Numbered from the stretch's first letter, positions 7,821 to 17,763 are shown. The stretch is 64,000 nt of DNA from an uncultured PS1 clade bacterium (GCA_902624095.1 CACNWB010000004.1:1-64000); one strand, 5' to 3'. Notes: generated from the sequence alone by a model not told the origin. Program-made: numbers and translations.

Positions 7821-9740
7821 ATGGCAGGCAGACCAGAATTCAGAGCCTCTCAAGGTGTCATTCCTTTTGGTGTTGGTGCGATTATAGATTTCCCAGATGA
7901 TTCATTAATGATGGCTGGGCTGGATGTATGGCCCCATGTGATTGCAGAGGATGAAAAAAGAAATGCAATTTTATCATCCACTAAAGTTGTTGATGGTCGT
8001 CTGGCTCGGCGTTTGACAGCAAATCTGGGAAGGAAAATTTCTGTATTTCGATCCCCCACTCTTGCGCCTGATCAACATAAGTACCTTAGTGTTTTAGATC
8101 ATGATGGTAATGCCTCTATGCCGTTTGTTAGGTTTCCTAATTGGCATTTCTGTCCCCGTTGTAGATCATTACGCCATGTGCCTTGGAATATCAGGTCAGG
8201 TGATAAGTTGCTTAAATGTTCAAACCGAGGCAGGAGAACAGAAGGCGCTGCTGATCCATGTGGAAAATTACCCGTAAATAGAAGGCCTCAACTCGTTCCA
8301 GTTCGATTTGTGGCCGCCTGTGAAAATGGGCACATAATGGATTTTCCGTGGAATGAATGGGCGCACACAAATAGTAAGGCCGAATGCGATGGAAAAGATA
8401 GTTTGTATCTATACTCAACAACTGCTGCAGGACTAGCAGGTGTTAGAGTGCATTGCTCTAAATGTGGAAGTGGTAGGTCCATGGCTGGTTCTTTTCAGAA
8501 GAGCAGTTTGTTAAGTATTTTTGCTGAAGGATGCCCGGGCACTCGGCCTTGGCTGGGCCCGGATAACAACGAAAGCAATTGTGATGCCTTACCTCAAACC
8601 GTCCAACGCGGCGCATCAAATGCGTATTTCGCTAAAGTAGTTAGTTCAATACTAATTCCACCATACTCAGCACTACTTCAACAAGCACTGGATGATCCAG
8701 AATTTTGGGAAGATTTTTATGCCAGTTATTCTGATGCTGGAGAAAAATTTCCTGAGAATATGGTTAAAAGAGAAGCTACTAAAAGACGTTTTGAGCCAGC
8801 AGTTTTCGTAAGAGCTGTAAAAGAGCGGTTTAACGAAATGACCGAAGAGGCAAACGACATTTCTTCTGAGGAGATATCTGAAGAAAGTTACCGGTTAGAT
8901 GAATACAAAGCCTTTAAAGATAAAAGGCCCACGAAAAAGGAAAGACGCGACTTTGATATCGAAACTGTAAACATCCAGGAATACGAGTCTTGGGTTGCAG
9001 ATTTCTTCCAACGGATTGTTCTAGTTAAAAAGCTCAGAGAAACAAGAGTTTTAACAGGCTTTTCGAGACTGGTTCCTCCTGAATCACTGGACAATGCTCC
9101 AGCGAGTCTGTCGGTAAAAAAACGTGACTGGCTACCGGGATATTCAGTTAGAGGCGAAGGAATTTTTGTTGAATTTAACACATCAACGATAGCAAGTTGG
9201 ATGCATGATAACCTTGGTGTAGAGAAACGTTTTGCAATGATTGAGAAACACCTTCGCAAAATGGAACGTGAAAGGTCTTTTGGTAAACGTATTGTAAATC
9301 CAGAGTTTGTGCTGATTCATACATTTGCACATGTATTGATAAGGCAAATGGCTTTTGAAAGTGGATATGACAGCTCCAGTCTCCGTGAACGATTGTACGT
9401 ATCTGCTGAAAATAAAACCGGAATGAACGGTGTTCTTATATACACTGCTAGCGGTGACTCAGAGGGGACGCTAGGTGGCCTTGTAAGACAGGGAGAGCCT
9501 GGACGCCTTGATAAGACGATAAAAGGTGCCTTAGACAACTCCTCTATATGTTCATCCGATCCCTTATGTATAGAAAGTGAGGGACAGGGTACTTTCAGTT
9601 TGAATTTAGCAGCCTGTCATTCATGTTCCTTGTTACCAGAGACGAGCTGTGAAGAAGGTAATTTACTTTTAGATCGTGGCTTGTTGATTGGTACGCCAGA
9701 AGACCCGAACGTAGGGTATTTTAGAGAGTTTAGCATATAG
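7821..9740 (+). CDS. drmB: DISARM DUF1998 protein DrmB
   Basis: A 639-residue DUF1998 protein that is the usual partner of DrmA. The N-terminus has the family signature (RASQGVIPFGVGAIIDFPDDS). Cys pairs follow (CPRC near 111-114, CSN...CGK near 133-148). The DUF1998 region spans about 495-625: IHTFAHVLIRQMAFESGYD, then GVLIYTASGDSEGTLGGL, then the cysteine cluster CSSDPLC and CHSCSLLPETSC, likely a metal site. It begins 2 bases after the drmA stop, so the pair is one translational unit. Its 3' end faces the oppositely read NERD-helicase gene, 43 bases away. Confidence 0.87.
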   Translation: MAGRPEFRASQGVIPFGVGAIIDFPDDSLMMAGLDVWPHVIAEDEKRNAILSSTKVVDGRLARRLTANLGRKISVFRSPTLAPDQHKYLSVLDHDGNASMPFVRFPNWHFCPRCRSLRHVPWNIRSGDKLLKCSNRGRRTEGAADPCGKLPVNRRPQLVPVRFVAACENGHIMDFPWNEWAHTNSKAECDGKDSLYLYSTTAAGLAGVRVHCSKCGSGRSMAGSFQKSSLLSIFAEGCPGTRPWLGPDNNESNCDALPQTVQRGASNAYFAKVVSSILIPPYSALLQQALDDPEFWEDFYASYSDAGEKFPENMVKREATKRRFEPAVFVRAVKERFNEMTEEANDISSEEISEESYRLDEYKAFKDKRPTKKERRDFDIETVNIQEYESWVADFFQRIVLVKKLRETRVLTGFSRLVPPESLDNAPASLSVKKRDWLPGYSVRGEGIFVEFNTSTIASWMHDNLGVEKRFAMIEKHLRKMERERSFGKRIVNPEFVLIHTFAHVLIRQMAFESGYDSSSLRERLYVSAENKTGMNGVLIYTASGDSEGTLGGLVRQGEPGRLDKTIKGALDNSSICSSDPLCIESEGQGTFSLNLAACHSCSLLPETSCEEGNLLLDRGLLIGTPEDPNVGYFREFSI

Positions 9741-9783
9741 TATTTCATTGCGTATCGATTTGTAATTAAACGCCCAAAGTGAC

Positions 9784-11523
9784 TTATTGCACTGTGTGGT
9801 TAGAAAGAAACTCATTACTAATGATGGCAAATAGTTTGGTGCGCGCACGCGTCATGCCTACGTAAAGCATTGACCTCTCCCAGTCAGATAAAGAAACTGC
9901 GTCAGGTAAATCCGTTAGAATAATGATTTCATTTTCTAACCCTTTAAAGGCAGAAACAGTTGACGCCGAAATCGATTTTTCATCCACATTATCGAAAGTG
10001 TCGTCCAACCAAACAATTGGTGCTGATAATTTTGGCTTACCTGTTTCAAGGCAGCTTTTTTCCCTTTTACGACAAGATAAAATAGATATTTCGCTAGGAC
10101 TAACGCCATCATCAAGTAGTTCATTGATGATAGAAGAAATTCTCTTTCCTGCACCTTTAGAATCGGATGCCACCCTATATTCAACTTCAGAGGAAATATT
10201 GCGAACACATTCAGGAAGGGGAATGTTTGTTATGTTACACATCGCCTGAACTATGGGTTTAGGGTTTCGATAGTTCTTGTTAAGCGGTATTTTTGCAGCG
10301 CCAAAAGACGACAAGTTGTCTAGTGTCGACGTGTCCATTCTTCCATAAACCTCAGCTTGAATTTGGCTGTCTAAGAATAGTGCCCACCTTCCATTTTTAA
10401 ATCCTCCATCAAGTAAAAGTTCTAAGCACTCCAACATCGGAGCGTTCAGTATGTCTTGCGCTTCATCAATAACAAGCGCGTCATATTGAGGCATGAGATC
10501 ATCTTCGACTAGGTTAGCGGCAGCTTCCTCAAAAATTCTAGGATATATTTCTAAAAAAAGTTGCTCTTTTGTATACTCAGATCGCGCATGTTTTAGGCTC
10601 TCTTGTTTTCCCCCGAGCTTAATGAAATGGCCAAGCATTTTATAGATAGACCAAACATCTTGTTTGCGTTTTAGAGTGCTAAATTCACGCTTTAAGTAAT
10701 TAGATATATTGTCGTTGAAGCAAACAAATAGAACTTTGCCACCTTCATCTGCAATACGCATTGCAGCCTCTCTTGCAAGCAGCGTTTTTCCAGTTCCTGC
10801 TGCTCCGTCGCATATTATCCTTGGATTATCTTTGTTGAGAACATAATCGAGAACTTGGTATTGGTTAGATCCCAATTGAATTAAGTCTCTTTTACTATCG
10901 CCGATTAATCCAGATATGGAGGGGATTTTATCAAAGTCTCCTCGCAAACAAGAAACGATCTGTTTCACCCTTTCTGGTCCCATAGTTGGAGAAGGTGTAT
11001 ATTCAGAGTTTTTGGCCTTATCTAGAAAGTAACGATTTAGGCGCTTAATATATTCTATAAATGATGCGTTTTTATCTCTCTGATCATATACAACATCCGA
11101 GTCCCACTCAGGATCTTGCACATCAAAAACGATGTTGGGGAAGACAACGCCCCATCCAGTGACAGCATTTTTACGTAAATCAATATTTGTTTGTTTCCGA
11201 ATGTAATCGATCAATGGCCACTTTGTTCCTTGTGCTTGCTTGAATGGCCCTTCGCTAGAAGTGTAACTTCTGCCCGGCCATCCAATTTCCCACGTCCCAC
11301 CATTTCGTTTTACTTCACCGCCTTTGACTTCAAGGCAAAAAATGCCGGCGGGACCAATTATTACAAAATCTGCTTCGGCATATTCTTTTCTGCTATGACG
11401 AGCAATTCCAAGAGAGTGCAGGCAATAATAACCCTCAGAACCACTTGCATTTTTGATTAGGTCAAAAACTTCAGATTCGCTTTTAGTGGTTTCCTTGCTC
11501 ACGAAATTCGGCAGCATTTTCAT
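9784..11523 (-). CDS. NERD nuclease-UvrD/Rep-type helicase fusion
   Basis: A 579-residue fusion. Residues about 10-120 form a NERD (nuclease-related) domain, with Asp52 in EADFVIIG and the E-x-K pair Glu65/Lys67 in CLEVKGGEV, as in PD-(D/E)xK-like nucleases. A superfamily 1 helicase follows: Walker A GAAGTGKT near 239-246, Walker B VIDEAQD near 350, and C-terminal motifs ASTVSAFKGLENEIIILTD and LYVGMTRARTKLF near 520-565. Predicted function is DNA cleavage coupled to unwinding. It is read convergently to drmAB and directly follows the DrmE-like gene (27 bases apart). Canonical DISARM uses the PLD-family DrmC here, so this may be the substitute nuclease. That role is inference. Confidence 0.8.
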   Translation of the reverse strand: MKMLPNFVSKETTKSESEVFDLIKNASGSEGYYCLHSLGIARHSRKEYAEADFVIIGPAGIFCLEVKGGEVKRNGGTWEIGWPGRSYTSSEGPFKQAQGTKWPLIDYIRKQTNIDLRKNAVTGWGVVFPNIVFDVQDPEWDSDVVYDQRDKNASFIEYIKRLNRYFLDKAKNSEYTPSPTMGPERVKQIVSCLRGDFDKIPSISGLIGDSKRDLIQLGSNQYQVLDYVLNKDNPRIICDGAAGTGKTLLAREAAMRIADEGGKVLFVCFNDNISNYLKREFSTLKRKQDVWSIYKMLGHFIKLGGKQESLKHARSEYTKEQLFLEIYPRIFEEAAANLVEDDLMPQYDALVIDEAQDILNAPMLECLELLLDGGFKNGRWALFLDSQIQAEVYGRMDTSTLDNLSSFGAAKIPLNKNYRNPKPIVQAMCNITNIPLPECVRNISSEVEYRVASDSKGAGKRISSIINELLDDGVSPSEISILSCRKREKSCLETGKPKLSAPIVWLDDTFDNVDEKSISASTVSAFKGLENEIIILTDLPDAVSLSDWERSMLYVGMTRARTKLFAIISNEFLSNHTVQ

Positions 11524-11550
11524 TTAAATCACCAGGAGGAAATGTTTGAT

Positions 11551-14500
11551 CTAAGAAAGTTTTAAGTTAGAGATGTCTTTAATAGTACTCATCTCACTCC
11601 GCGAAATACTAATTTCATCACCCAAATGATGAATTCTGCATAAGTCATATTCAAGGTTAACACCATCCAAACAGATAGATATCTCACGTTCTGTAAGGTC
11701 TACATCTTCAGCAAAAATGAATTCAGCTAAACTTGATATGGCTTTCAATCTAGCACGATATAGTTGCTCAACTGCTTTGAGAACTTCCTCAGCACCTTCG
11801 CTAAAATAGGTTTCACCTGTAATTTTTGCTATCACCGGGATTACTTTTGAATAACCTCTTGGTGCAATGATAGTGTCATTGTTCAGCCAATTTTTAATAG
11901 TAACAGAGTGTCGTGAAATATTATTTTCTCTAAGTTTTCGTGATAGCTGATCTATAGAACCGTTGTGTTGAGCAACATACTTCTGGAGGGCTTTCTTCCA
12001 TATAATAGATGTACTTCTTGTCGCCGATGGGTTTTCTAAGAACTTGTCAGCTTGAATGTTGATGATGTCGGTGTTTCTATCTTTTGGAAATGCTACAAGC
12101 ATACCAGGTTGCAACGATTTTACAGGCCGTTCGATTTCGTAGTTACCTGTTGCTTCTTGTTGGCTGCTGGTGTTGTCGACATCTGTTATATGACTTTGGT
12201 GTTTTTCTAACTCCGAAAGTTCAATAACTAAACCGTGAGTGGGTAGGGCAGCATAGCTTGATAGGTCATCAAAAAAGACAAGTTTTGCTTTGCCGATATC
12301 ATCAGTATGTGAGCTGTTTCGTGTTAATCCTGCTGCGATAATCTTTGAGACAGATCTTGCTTCAAGGCTTTCGAACGGGGTTTCTTCGTGATCTGTGTCT
12401 TCGATATTGGTTGCTTCAAAATTAGATGGTTTTGAAATCTTCTGAATTATTGAATCAGCAACACCCCATATTCGTTTTCTTGATGGGGACAAGCTGTCAA
12501 TTAATTTTATTTTTTTCTGCATCTCTTGTGAAGAGATGGCGCTAACCTGTTTTTGAAACTTGCTGGCAGCTTTATGCATCCTTTCCAACCAGGCAGATTC
12601 GAAAGGTAGCAAGATAAAGTCAATGTGGCGAGAAAAGGCGATATCATTACATTGGCGCATATCGGACGAATTTATCCAGCCAGGTATAATGAGGTGATCT
12701 ACTGCGCCTAATCGTTTGATATCCTCAAGCGTCCTCCACTGGTAGCTTCTATAGTCTGTATTATTGGTGGCATATGCCCTACATAATTCAGCAATTCTTT
12801 GTGAACGACATAAAATTGTTGAGTGTGAAGCGATAATGTTTTTTTTCTTCGTTGTTATTTCATGGATTTTTGAGATTCGATCAATTTTGGGTGGGGCGTC
12901 ACCCACCTCGGATAGTAAGTTGTAAAGATCCGATATGTTTGAATCATACATACGCAAAGAACTGGATTGAGACCTAATTCCAGAAAACATTTCAACAGTT
13001 GTTTTCCTGACTTCAGGGATGTCATCAAGTGAATTGCTTATTGTGTTGCGCAAGAAGGTGGACAGACTGTAAGCGAAAATCTGTAAGTCTTCATTATCAT
13101 CATCATCATCATCATCAATGGTTGAATGAATTTTTTCTAGAATTGATGCGAGATTTTCGTAGAAAGGTGATCCAATTAAGTGCACCTCTTTTTGGATTTG
13201 ATCTGACAAACCCTGCCTAGAGATTGTTCTTTGAACACCAGTGACTTTTTTAAAATGATTAGATGCTTTATCAGCTAATGTCTCAACATCAGTGTAATCG
13301 AGATGGAGAAAGTCTGTTCCCTCAGAAAGGTGCGTGCGAATGCTTGCTCTCTCATTTAATTCGCCAAAAGTAAGATACCTTGCAGCTAGTTGTAAGCCGC
13401 TATACGAACGAACCTCGCTAAGCAGCTTATGACCTTCTTTAGCACCATCAGAAATTACGACCCATTTTCTAACGTGATCGGGAGGGGAACTTATTAGATC
13501 AAATGCAACATCAGCATCACTGCATGTATAAATTATTGGCTCGTCTGTTTTTGAACCAGAAATGTCAATGTCCCTACCTGTATTAGTTCGGTACTTTGCA
13601 CCAATTGTAAGCCCTAGGTCTGAACTGAATGGTTGAATATCTTTTACAAGGAGGTCGAGTTTGTTTTTACGTGTTAATAATAAAACACCTGTCTGTGTAT
13701 CTAGACGTGTGCTTCCAGAGATAAGATAATTGACGGGACCTGGACGGGCCTCTTTTTTCCATTCTGAAAACTCACCAGGCTTAGAGAGTTTTTTATGATC
13801 TGTAGATGACGGAGCGGCCATTTTCATCAATTGATCATTAATTGTTATCGTCCCGCGTTCCTGGCCATTTCCTACTTCAATGCGATGAGACTTAAACCCC
13901 TGATATTCTAAAATACCTCTGTAAATTACTTTTTGAGCAGATGTCCCGTCACTTAAAACAATATGTTGGCCATCAACAAAGGTTGCGTTGTTCCCTTGTG
14001 AACTAGATGAAGCTTTAATCTCCATTGCAAGAGATATAGCTGTAAGTAATGGAAACGGTCCGTTTTCCCTAATAGCAATTAAAGTTGTATTCGAGTCAGA
14101 AGATGTGACTGCTGTTAAAGAATTACAAACGATGTGACGCGAATATCGATCGAGAGGAAAATTATCGTTCCCAGAAGTAATGACGAGCTGAGAGACGGAT
14201 GGCCATTGTTTTAACATTTCCTCTTGAAGCGGCAGCCAAAGTGTTTGTCGTTTGATGTTCGCAAATTCATTTTCAACAACAACAATGTCATCCACAAGGC
14301 CGAGGATGCCCAAGTAGTCTGGAACTACGTCTAAATCTTCGGCAAGATAAAGAAGTGCTGCAGATGCGCTCTTAACATTTTCATTGTCACCATTTTCAAT
14401 TGTTTCAAAAAGAAAATTTACTTTTTCAATTATGGTATGAAGATAATTGTCGTTAGATACTGTCTCTATATCTGACAATTTGTCGCGTACATCCTGTCTA

Positions 14501-14967
14501 AGTTTCGATATATCGACTTTAGGGTTTTGAGATAAAGAAAGTAAAACATCGACTAACTTCTCTTTTTCAGACTCGCTCAGAAACGTTGAGATGTTAGTTT
14601 CTCTTATTTCATTGACGATTTTCTCAGTGGTGCTCGTTAAGACCCAGTTTAAATCTGGATACATCTCAGATATCGCTTCATCGCGCGTATCAACAATGTA
14701 TTTTAGAAATTGAACAGCTGCACCAACAGATTTTCTTACCACAATATTTGATGCAGCATGAATTCGATATTGCGATGCAAGCCAAAGCCATTTTTGAGTT
14801 TGGTCACTCGGAAACCTTTTCAATTTGAAGCTGGAAATAAGGATTTGTGAAAAATCTTGAACATCTTTCTCAATGTCAAATTCAGATGTATCGAAGATTT
14901 TGGAAAATTCTTGAAGAGAAATATCAATTTCTTCAATTCTCGGTTTGGCTGGAAACCACTTTGTCAT
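11551..14967 (-). CDS. large DrmE-like defence protein
   Basis: An 1138-residue protein with no recognisable catalytic motif. Position beside drmA, drmB and a cytosine methylase fits DrmE, the unknown-function component of class 2 DISARM, but identity is not certain from sequence alone. A stretch at 201-235 (LYLAEDLDVVPDYLGILGLVDD) resembles the YkvA/DUF1232 motif. A run of seven Asp lies at about 618-624 in a linker. Residues about 755-800 alternate strands and helices (DHLIIPGW, DFILLPFES) as in a Rossmann or helicase-like fold. A helix-turn-helix-like segment (SRKLRENNISRHSVTIKNWL) is near 1000. It is the first gene of a leftward pair with the NERD-helicase and is divergent from the methylase. 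Confidence 0.55.
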   Translation of the reverse strand: MTKWFPAKPRIEEIDISLQEFSKIFDTSEFDIEKDVQDFSQILISSFKLKRFPSDQTQKWLWLASQYRIHAASNIVVRKSVGAAVQFLKYIVDTRDEAISEMYPDLNWVLTSTTEKIVNEIRETNISTFLSESEKEKLVDVLLSLSQNPKVDISKLRQDVRDKLSDIETVSNDNYLHTIIEKVNFLFETIENGDNENVKSASAALLYLAEDLDVVPDYLGILGLVDDIVVVENEFANIKRQTLWLPLQEEMLKQWPSVSQLVITSGNDNFPLDRYSRHIVCNSLTAVTSSDSNTTLIAIRENGPFPLLTAISLAMEIKASSSSQGNNATFVDGQHIVLSDGTSAQKVIYRGILEYQGFKSHRIEVGNGQERGTITINDQLMKMAAPSSTDHKKLSKPGEFSEWKKEARPGPVNYLISGSTRLDTQTGVLLLTRKNKLDLLVKDIQPFSSDLGLTIGAKYRTNTGRDIDISGSKTDEPIIYTCSDADVAFDLISSPPDHVRKWVVISDGAKEGHKLLSEVRSYSGLQLAARYLTFGELNERASIRTHLSEGTDFLHLDYTDVETLADKASNHFKKVTGVQRTISRQGLSDQIQKEVHLIGSPFYENLASILEKIHSTIDDDDDDDNEDLQIFAYSLSTFLRNTISNSLDDIPEVRKTTVEMFSGIRSQSSSLRMYDSNISDLYNLLSEVGDAPPKIDRISKIHEITTKKKNIIASHSTILCRSQRIAELCRAYATNNTDYRSYQWRTLEDIKRLGAVDHLIIPGWINSSDMRQCNDIAFSRHIDFILLPFESAWLERMHKAASKFQKQVSAISSQEMQKKIKLIDSLSPSRKRIWGVADSIIQKISKPSNFEATNIEDTDHEETPFESLEARSVSKIIAAGLTRNSSHTDDIGKAKLVFFDDLSSYAALPTHGLVIELSELEKHQSHITDVDNTSSQQEATGNYEIERPVKSLQPGMLVAFPKDRNTDIINIQADKFLENPSATRSTSIIWKKALQKYVAQHNGSIDQLSRKLRENNISRHSVTIKNWLNNDTIIAPRGYSKVIPVIAKITGETYFSEGAEEVLKAVEQLYRARLKAISSLAEFIFAEDVDLTEREISICLDGVNLEYDLCRIHHLGDEISISRSEMSTIKDISNLKLS
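13096..13116. repeat. ATC trinucleotide microsatellite (7 copies)
   Basis: Seven perfect ATC units on the + strand encode seven consecutive Asp in the leftward DrmE-like protein. Length changes by whole units would keep the frame and only alter an acidic linker. Confidence 0.85.
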
Positions 14968-15155
14968 TTCAAGTTACACACAATGCAATCATATGTTAAA
15001 TCCTAGAGGTGAAATGAAACCCTGTTTTTTTCTTCCTTTCAACCTTATGAAGAGCTTTTTTAGGCAATGTCATATATATTTTGACCGCCTTTCTGCTTGG
15101 TAGTCTTTTTAAATTATAGAAGGTGCGTGATAGCTATTTGTTTGGGTGTTTATGA

Positions 15156-16343
15156 ATGAAAAGTAAAAAAAACATATATACCAACATCACTAATGGCACT
15201 TCTTATATAGACTTAAGTGGCTGTTCAGAGAAAAAATTTATTGGCAAGACGATAAGCCTGTTTTCTGGTGCTGGAGGCATGGACATTGGCCTCGAATCTG
15301 CAGGCTATGACACTGTTCTTTGCGTTGAAATTGATCCAGATTGTAGAGAAACACTGAGAACTAACCGGCCTAATTGGCCACTCTTTGGGATTAATGATGC
15401 TGAGCTATCTAGAGATATTAGGAAACTTAGTGGAAAAGACGTTTTTGAGGCACTGGAATTAGGAACGAATGAAATAAGCCTGATTGCAGGTGGTGCCCCC
15501 TGCCAACCTTTTAGCCATATAGGAAAAAAAATGGGGGCGCAGGCTCCTGACAATGGCGACCTGTTTCTTGAATATGTACGATTGGTTAGTGAGGTAAATC
15601 CCAAAGCAATAATCTTCGAAAACGTTGCTGGTATTGCACATGCCCGTCACCAGGAAGTTGTCGAATATATGCAAGACCAATTACAGGGCTTAGGTTATGG
15701 TCTTTCATTCGAGGTTCTGAATGCAGCTAATTACGGCGTTCCACAACAACGAAAACGTTTCATTATGATTGGGCTGCTAGGTAAAACACCAGCTTTTCCG
15801 TTACCAACACATTGCAAAGATAAGCGATCCTGGACTTCATTTTGTGAAGACTTAGATAGGTTGCCAAAGTATGTCCCCAAAAAATGGATTTCAGTTAAGC
15901 AAACACTTAAAAAAATTCCAAAAAAGAATTATAAGCGCCAAGATTGTTTGGGAATGAATCATAGCCCCGAAATGCGTAATAGAATTTCTCTCATCAAAGT
16001 AGGAGAAAACTTTAAGAGCTTACCTCTGAATCGCCAGCCCAATTGCTGGAAAACTGGAAAGCACCAGGGGCACGATACGTTTGGTCGAATTGTTCCAGAC
16101 ATGCCTGCCCCAACAATCAGAACTGCTGCATATAACCCAACGAAAGGCAGATATATTCACCCATACGAGGATAGAGGCCTGAATACCCTCGAAATGGCAG
16201 CTTTTCAGGGGTTTCCTAGTGATTGGCAATTTTGCACTAAAAATGTCAAACCAAGTATGGTCAGCATTGGAAAACAAATTGGTAACGCTGTTCCCCCATT
16301 GTTAGCCCAAGCACTAGGTTCTGCACTAGCTCATCAGGTCTAA
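15156..16343 (+). CDS. DNA (cytosine-5) methyltransferase, DrmMII-like
   Basis: A 395-residue C5-cytosine methyltransferase with all main motifs: I LFSGAGGMDIGLE (35-47), IV GGAPCQPFS with catalytic Cys116, VI FENV (154-157), VIII QQRKRF (197-202), and X with IGKQIGNAVPP near the C-terminus. The target-recognition region (about 230-330) is short. In class 2 DISARM the matching enzyme (DrmMII) marks host DNA as self. It is divergent from the DrmE-like gene across 188 bases and is the last gene of the AT-rich block. ATG 15156 is used; the Lys-rich first residues precede motif I by about 30 residues. An ordinary orphan or type II methylase is the alternative. Confidence 0.88.
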   Translation: MKSKKNIYTNITNGTSYIDLSGCSEKKFIGKTISLFSGAGGMDIGLESAGYDTVLCVEIDPDCRETLRTNRPNWPLFGINDAELSRDIRKLSGKDVFEALELGTNEISLIAGGAPCQPFSHIGKKMGAQAPDNGDLFLEYVRLVSEVNPKAIIFENVAGIAHARHQEVVEYMQDQLQGLGYGLSFEVLNAANYGVPQQRKRFIMIGLLGKTPAFPLPTHCKDKRSWTSFCEDLDRLPKYVPKKWISVKQTLKKIPKKNYKRQDCLGMNHSPEMRNRISLIKVGENFKSLPLNRQPNCWKTGKHQGHDTFGRIVPDMPAPTIRTAAYNPTKGRYIHPYEDRGLNTLEMAAFQGFPSDWQFCTKNVKPSMVSIGKQIGNAVPPLLAQALGSALAHQV

Positions 16344-16388
16344 TTCAATTAATTATGTGCAGTCTTACGTCATGAAATATTTTACGCT

Positions 16389-16403
16389 CTGGTATAATAC
16401 CAG
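16389..16403 (+). promoter_or_regulatory. palindromic TATAAT element upstream of the P450
   Basis: CTGGTAT and ATACCAG form a perfect inverted repeat around one A, with a consensus TATAAT (16393-16398) inside. It lies 88 bases before the P450 start and 45 bases after the methylase stop, at the edge between AT-rich and core DNA. It fits a promoter -10 overlapped by a repressor site, but the -35 is poor. Confidence 0.4.
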
Positions 16404-16491
16404 TAACGCAGATTCTTACTCCAACAAAACCTCTTGATTTCATCGTCTACAGCCGTGCTATCGTTCACGCTCGACGCTTGGGAGGACCGTC

Positions 16492-17763
16492 ATGGATATG
16501 CCGAAGCACTTGGCAGAAGCGCTGGTTGACGGGCAGACTTATGCCGATTTCGAGAAACTTCATGCAGTTTTCACCGAACTGCGCACCACCGCGCCCGTGG
16601 CTCTGGCAAAGCCGGACGGCATTGAACCGTTCTGGTTTATATCCAAATTCGATGACTTGCAGTTTGTTGAAAAGGACAACAGCCTGTTCCATGCTGGCGA
16701 CAAATCCACAGTAATGATTACGGAAGAAGAATTGAAAATCGTCATGGAGGAGACTGGCGGGCCGAACCGCTTCATCTCACTAGTACAGATGGACGGCGAG
16801 AAACACGCTGCTTATCGTGAACTTACCCAAAGCTGGTTTGGCCCCCGCTCTTTGCGAGAGCTTGAACCGCGCATTCGAGAACGTACGAAAGATGCTGTCT
16901 CCAGCATGCTGGCCAAAGGCAATGCTTGCGATTTCGCCGCCGATATCGCGCTTTATTATCCGTTGCGCGTGATTATGGACATTCTCGGTGTCGAAAACGA
17001 AGCCGAAGATATGATGTTGCGCCTGACACAGGAAGTGTTTGGTGCCACCGACCCTGAAGCCAACGCAACGGGGCGCGAATACACAAGTATTGAAGAACGC
17101 ATGGCGGCCATGAATTCGGTGATTATGGAATCTATGGCCTATTTTACCGCGCTAACCGAAAGCCGCCGGAAGGAACCGAAAAACGACCTTGCCAGTGTGT
17201 TCGCCAATGGCAAGATCAATGGTGAGCCACTCGGCGATATTGAGACTTATGGATATTATGCGATCACCGCCACGGCCGGCCATGACACAACATCCAATTC
17301 CACCACAGCCGGCATGTGGGCTTTGTGCCAAAACCCCTATTTGCTGGCACAACTGAAGGAAGACCCGTCGCTTATCCCGGCCTTTGTTGAAGAGAGCATT
17401 CGATGGGAGTCACCAGTCAAACATTTTATGCGAACCCCGGTACGCGACGTGCAAATACGCGGGGTCGACATCAAAGCCAATGACTGGATGATGATAAACT
17501 TTGCCTGCGCCAGCCGCGATGAAGAGATTTACGAAAATCCGTTTGAATTTGACATTCATCGCAAGCCCAATCGTCACATGGCGCTGGGTTATGGCGCGCA
17601 TGTGTGTTTAGGTCAGCATTTGGCGCGGATGGAAATGCGCATGTTCTGGGAAAAGCTTTTGCCTCACCTCACCCATGTTGAAATGGCCGGGCCGATCAAG
17701 CGCGTTGCGGCCAATTTCGTGTCGGGCCCCCATTCGCTGCCGATAAATTTTAAAACCCAATAA
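16492..17763 (+). CDS. cytochrome P450
   Basis: A 423-residue soluble bacterial class I P450. Seen: I-helix oxygen-activation motif AGHDTT (262-267), K-helix E301-x-x-R304, and heme loop [11 protein letters not shown] with the Cys372 thiolate ligand. It would hydroxylate a hydrophobic substrate using electrons from a ferredoxin and ferredoxin reductase. No ferredoxin gene is in the window; a suitable reductase lies at 28073-29323. A strong GGAGG sits 6 bases before ATG 16492. The gene has core-like codon use and starts right after the AT-rich block. The substrate cannot be predicted. Confidence 0.93.
   Translation: MDMPKHLAEALVDGQTYADFEKLHAVFTELRTTAPVALAKPDGIEPFWFISKFDDLQFVEKDNSLFHAGDKSTVMITEEELKIVMEETGGPNRFISLVQMDGEKHAAYRELTQSWFGPRSLRELEPRIRERTKDAVSSMLAKGNACDFAADIALYYPLRVIMDILGVENEAEDMMLRLTQEVFGATDPEANATGREYTSIEERMAAMNSVIMESMAYFTALTESRRKEPKNDLASVFANGKINGEPLGDIETYGYYAITATAGHDTTSNSTTAGMWALCQNPYLLAQLKEDPSLIPAFVEESIRWESPVKHFMRTPVRDVQIRGVDIKANDWMMINFACASRDEEIYENPFEFDIHRKPNRHMALGYGAHVCLGQHLARMEMRMFWEKLLPHLTHVEMAGPIKRVAANFVSGPHSLPINFKTQ

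Noticed and set aside
4366..9740. Druantia-type system
   Set aside because: Druantia uses one very large helicase-DUF1998 protein; here the helicase and the DUF1998 part are separate genes with DrmA and DrmB signatures.
16200..16490. Second copy of the attachment core at the right edge of the AT-rich block
   Set aside because: No repeat of CTCTCCCTCTCCGCCA or a clear variant was found near the methylase end.
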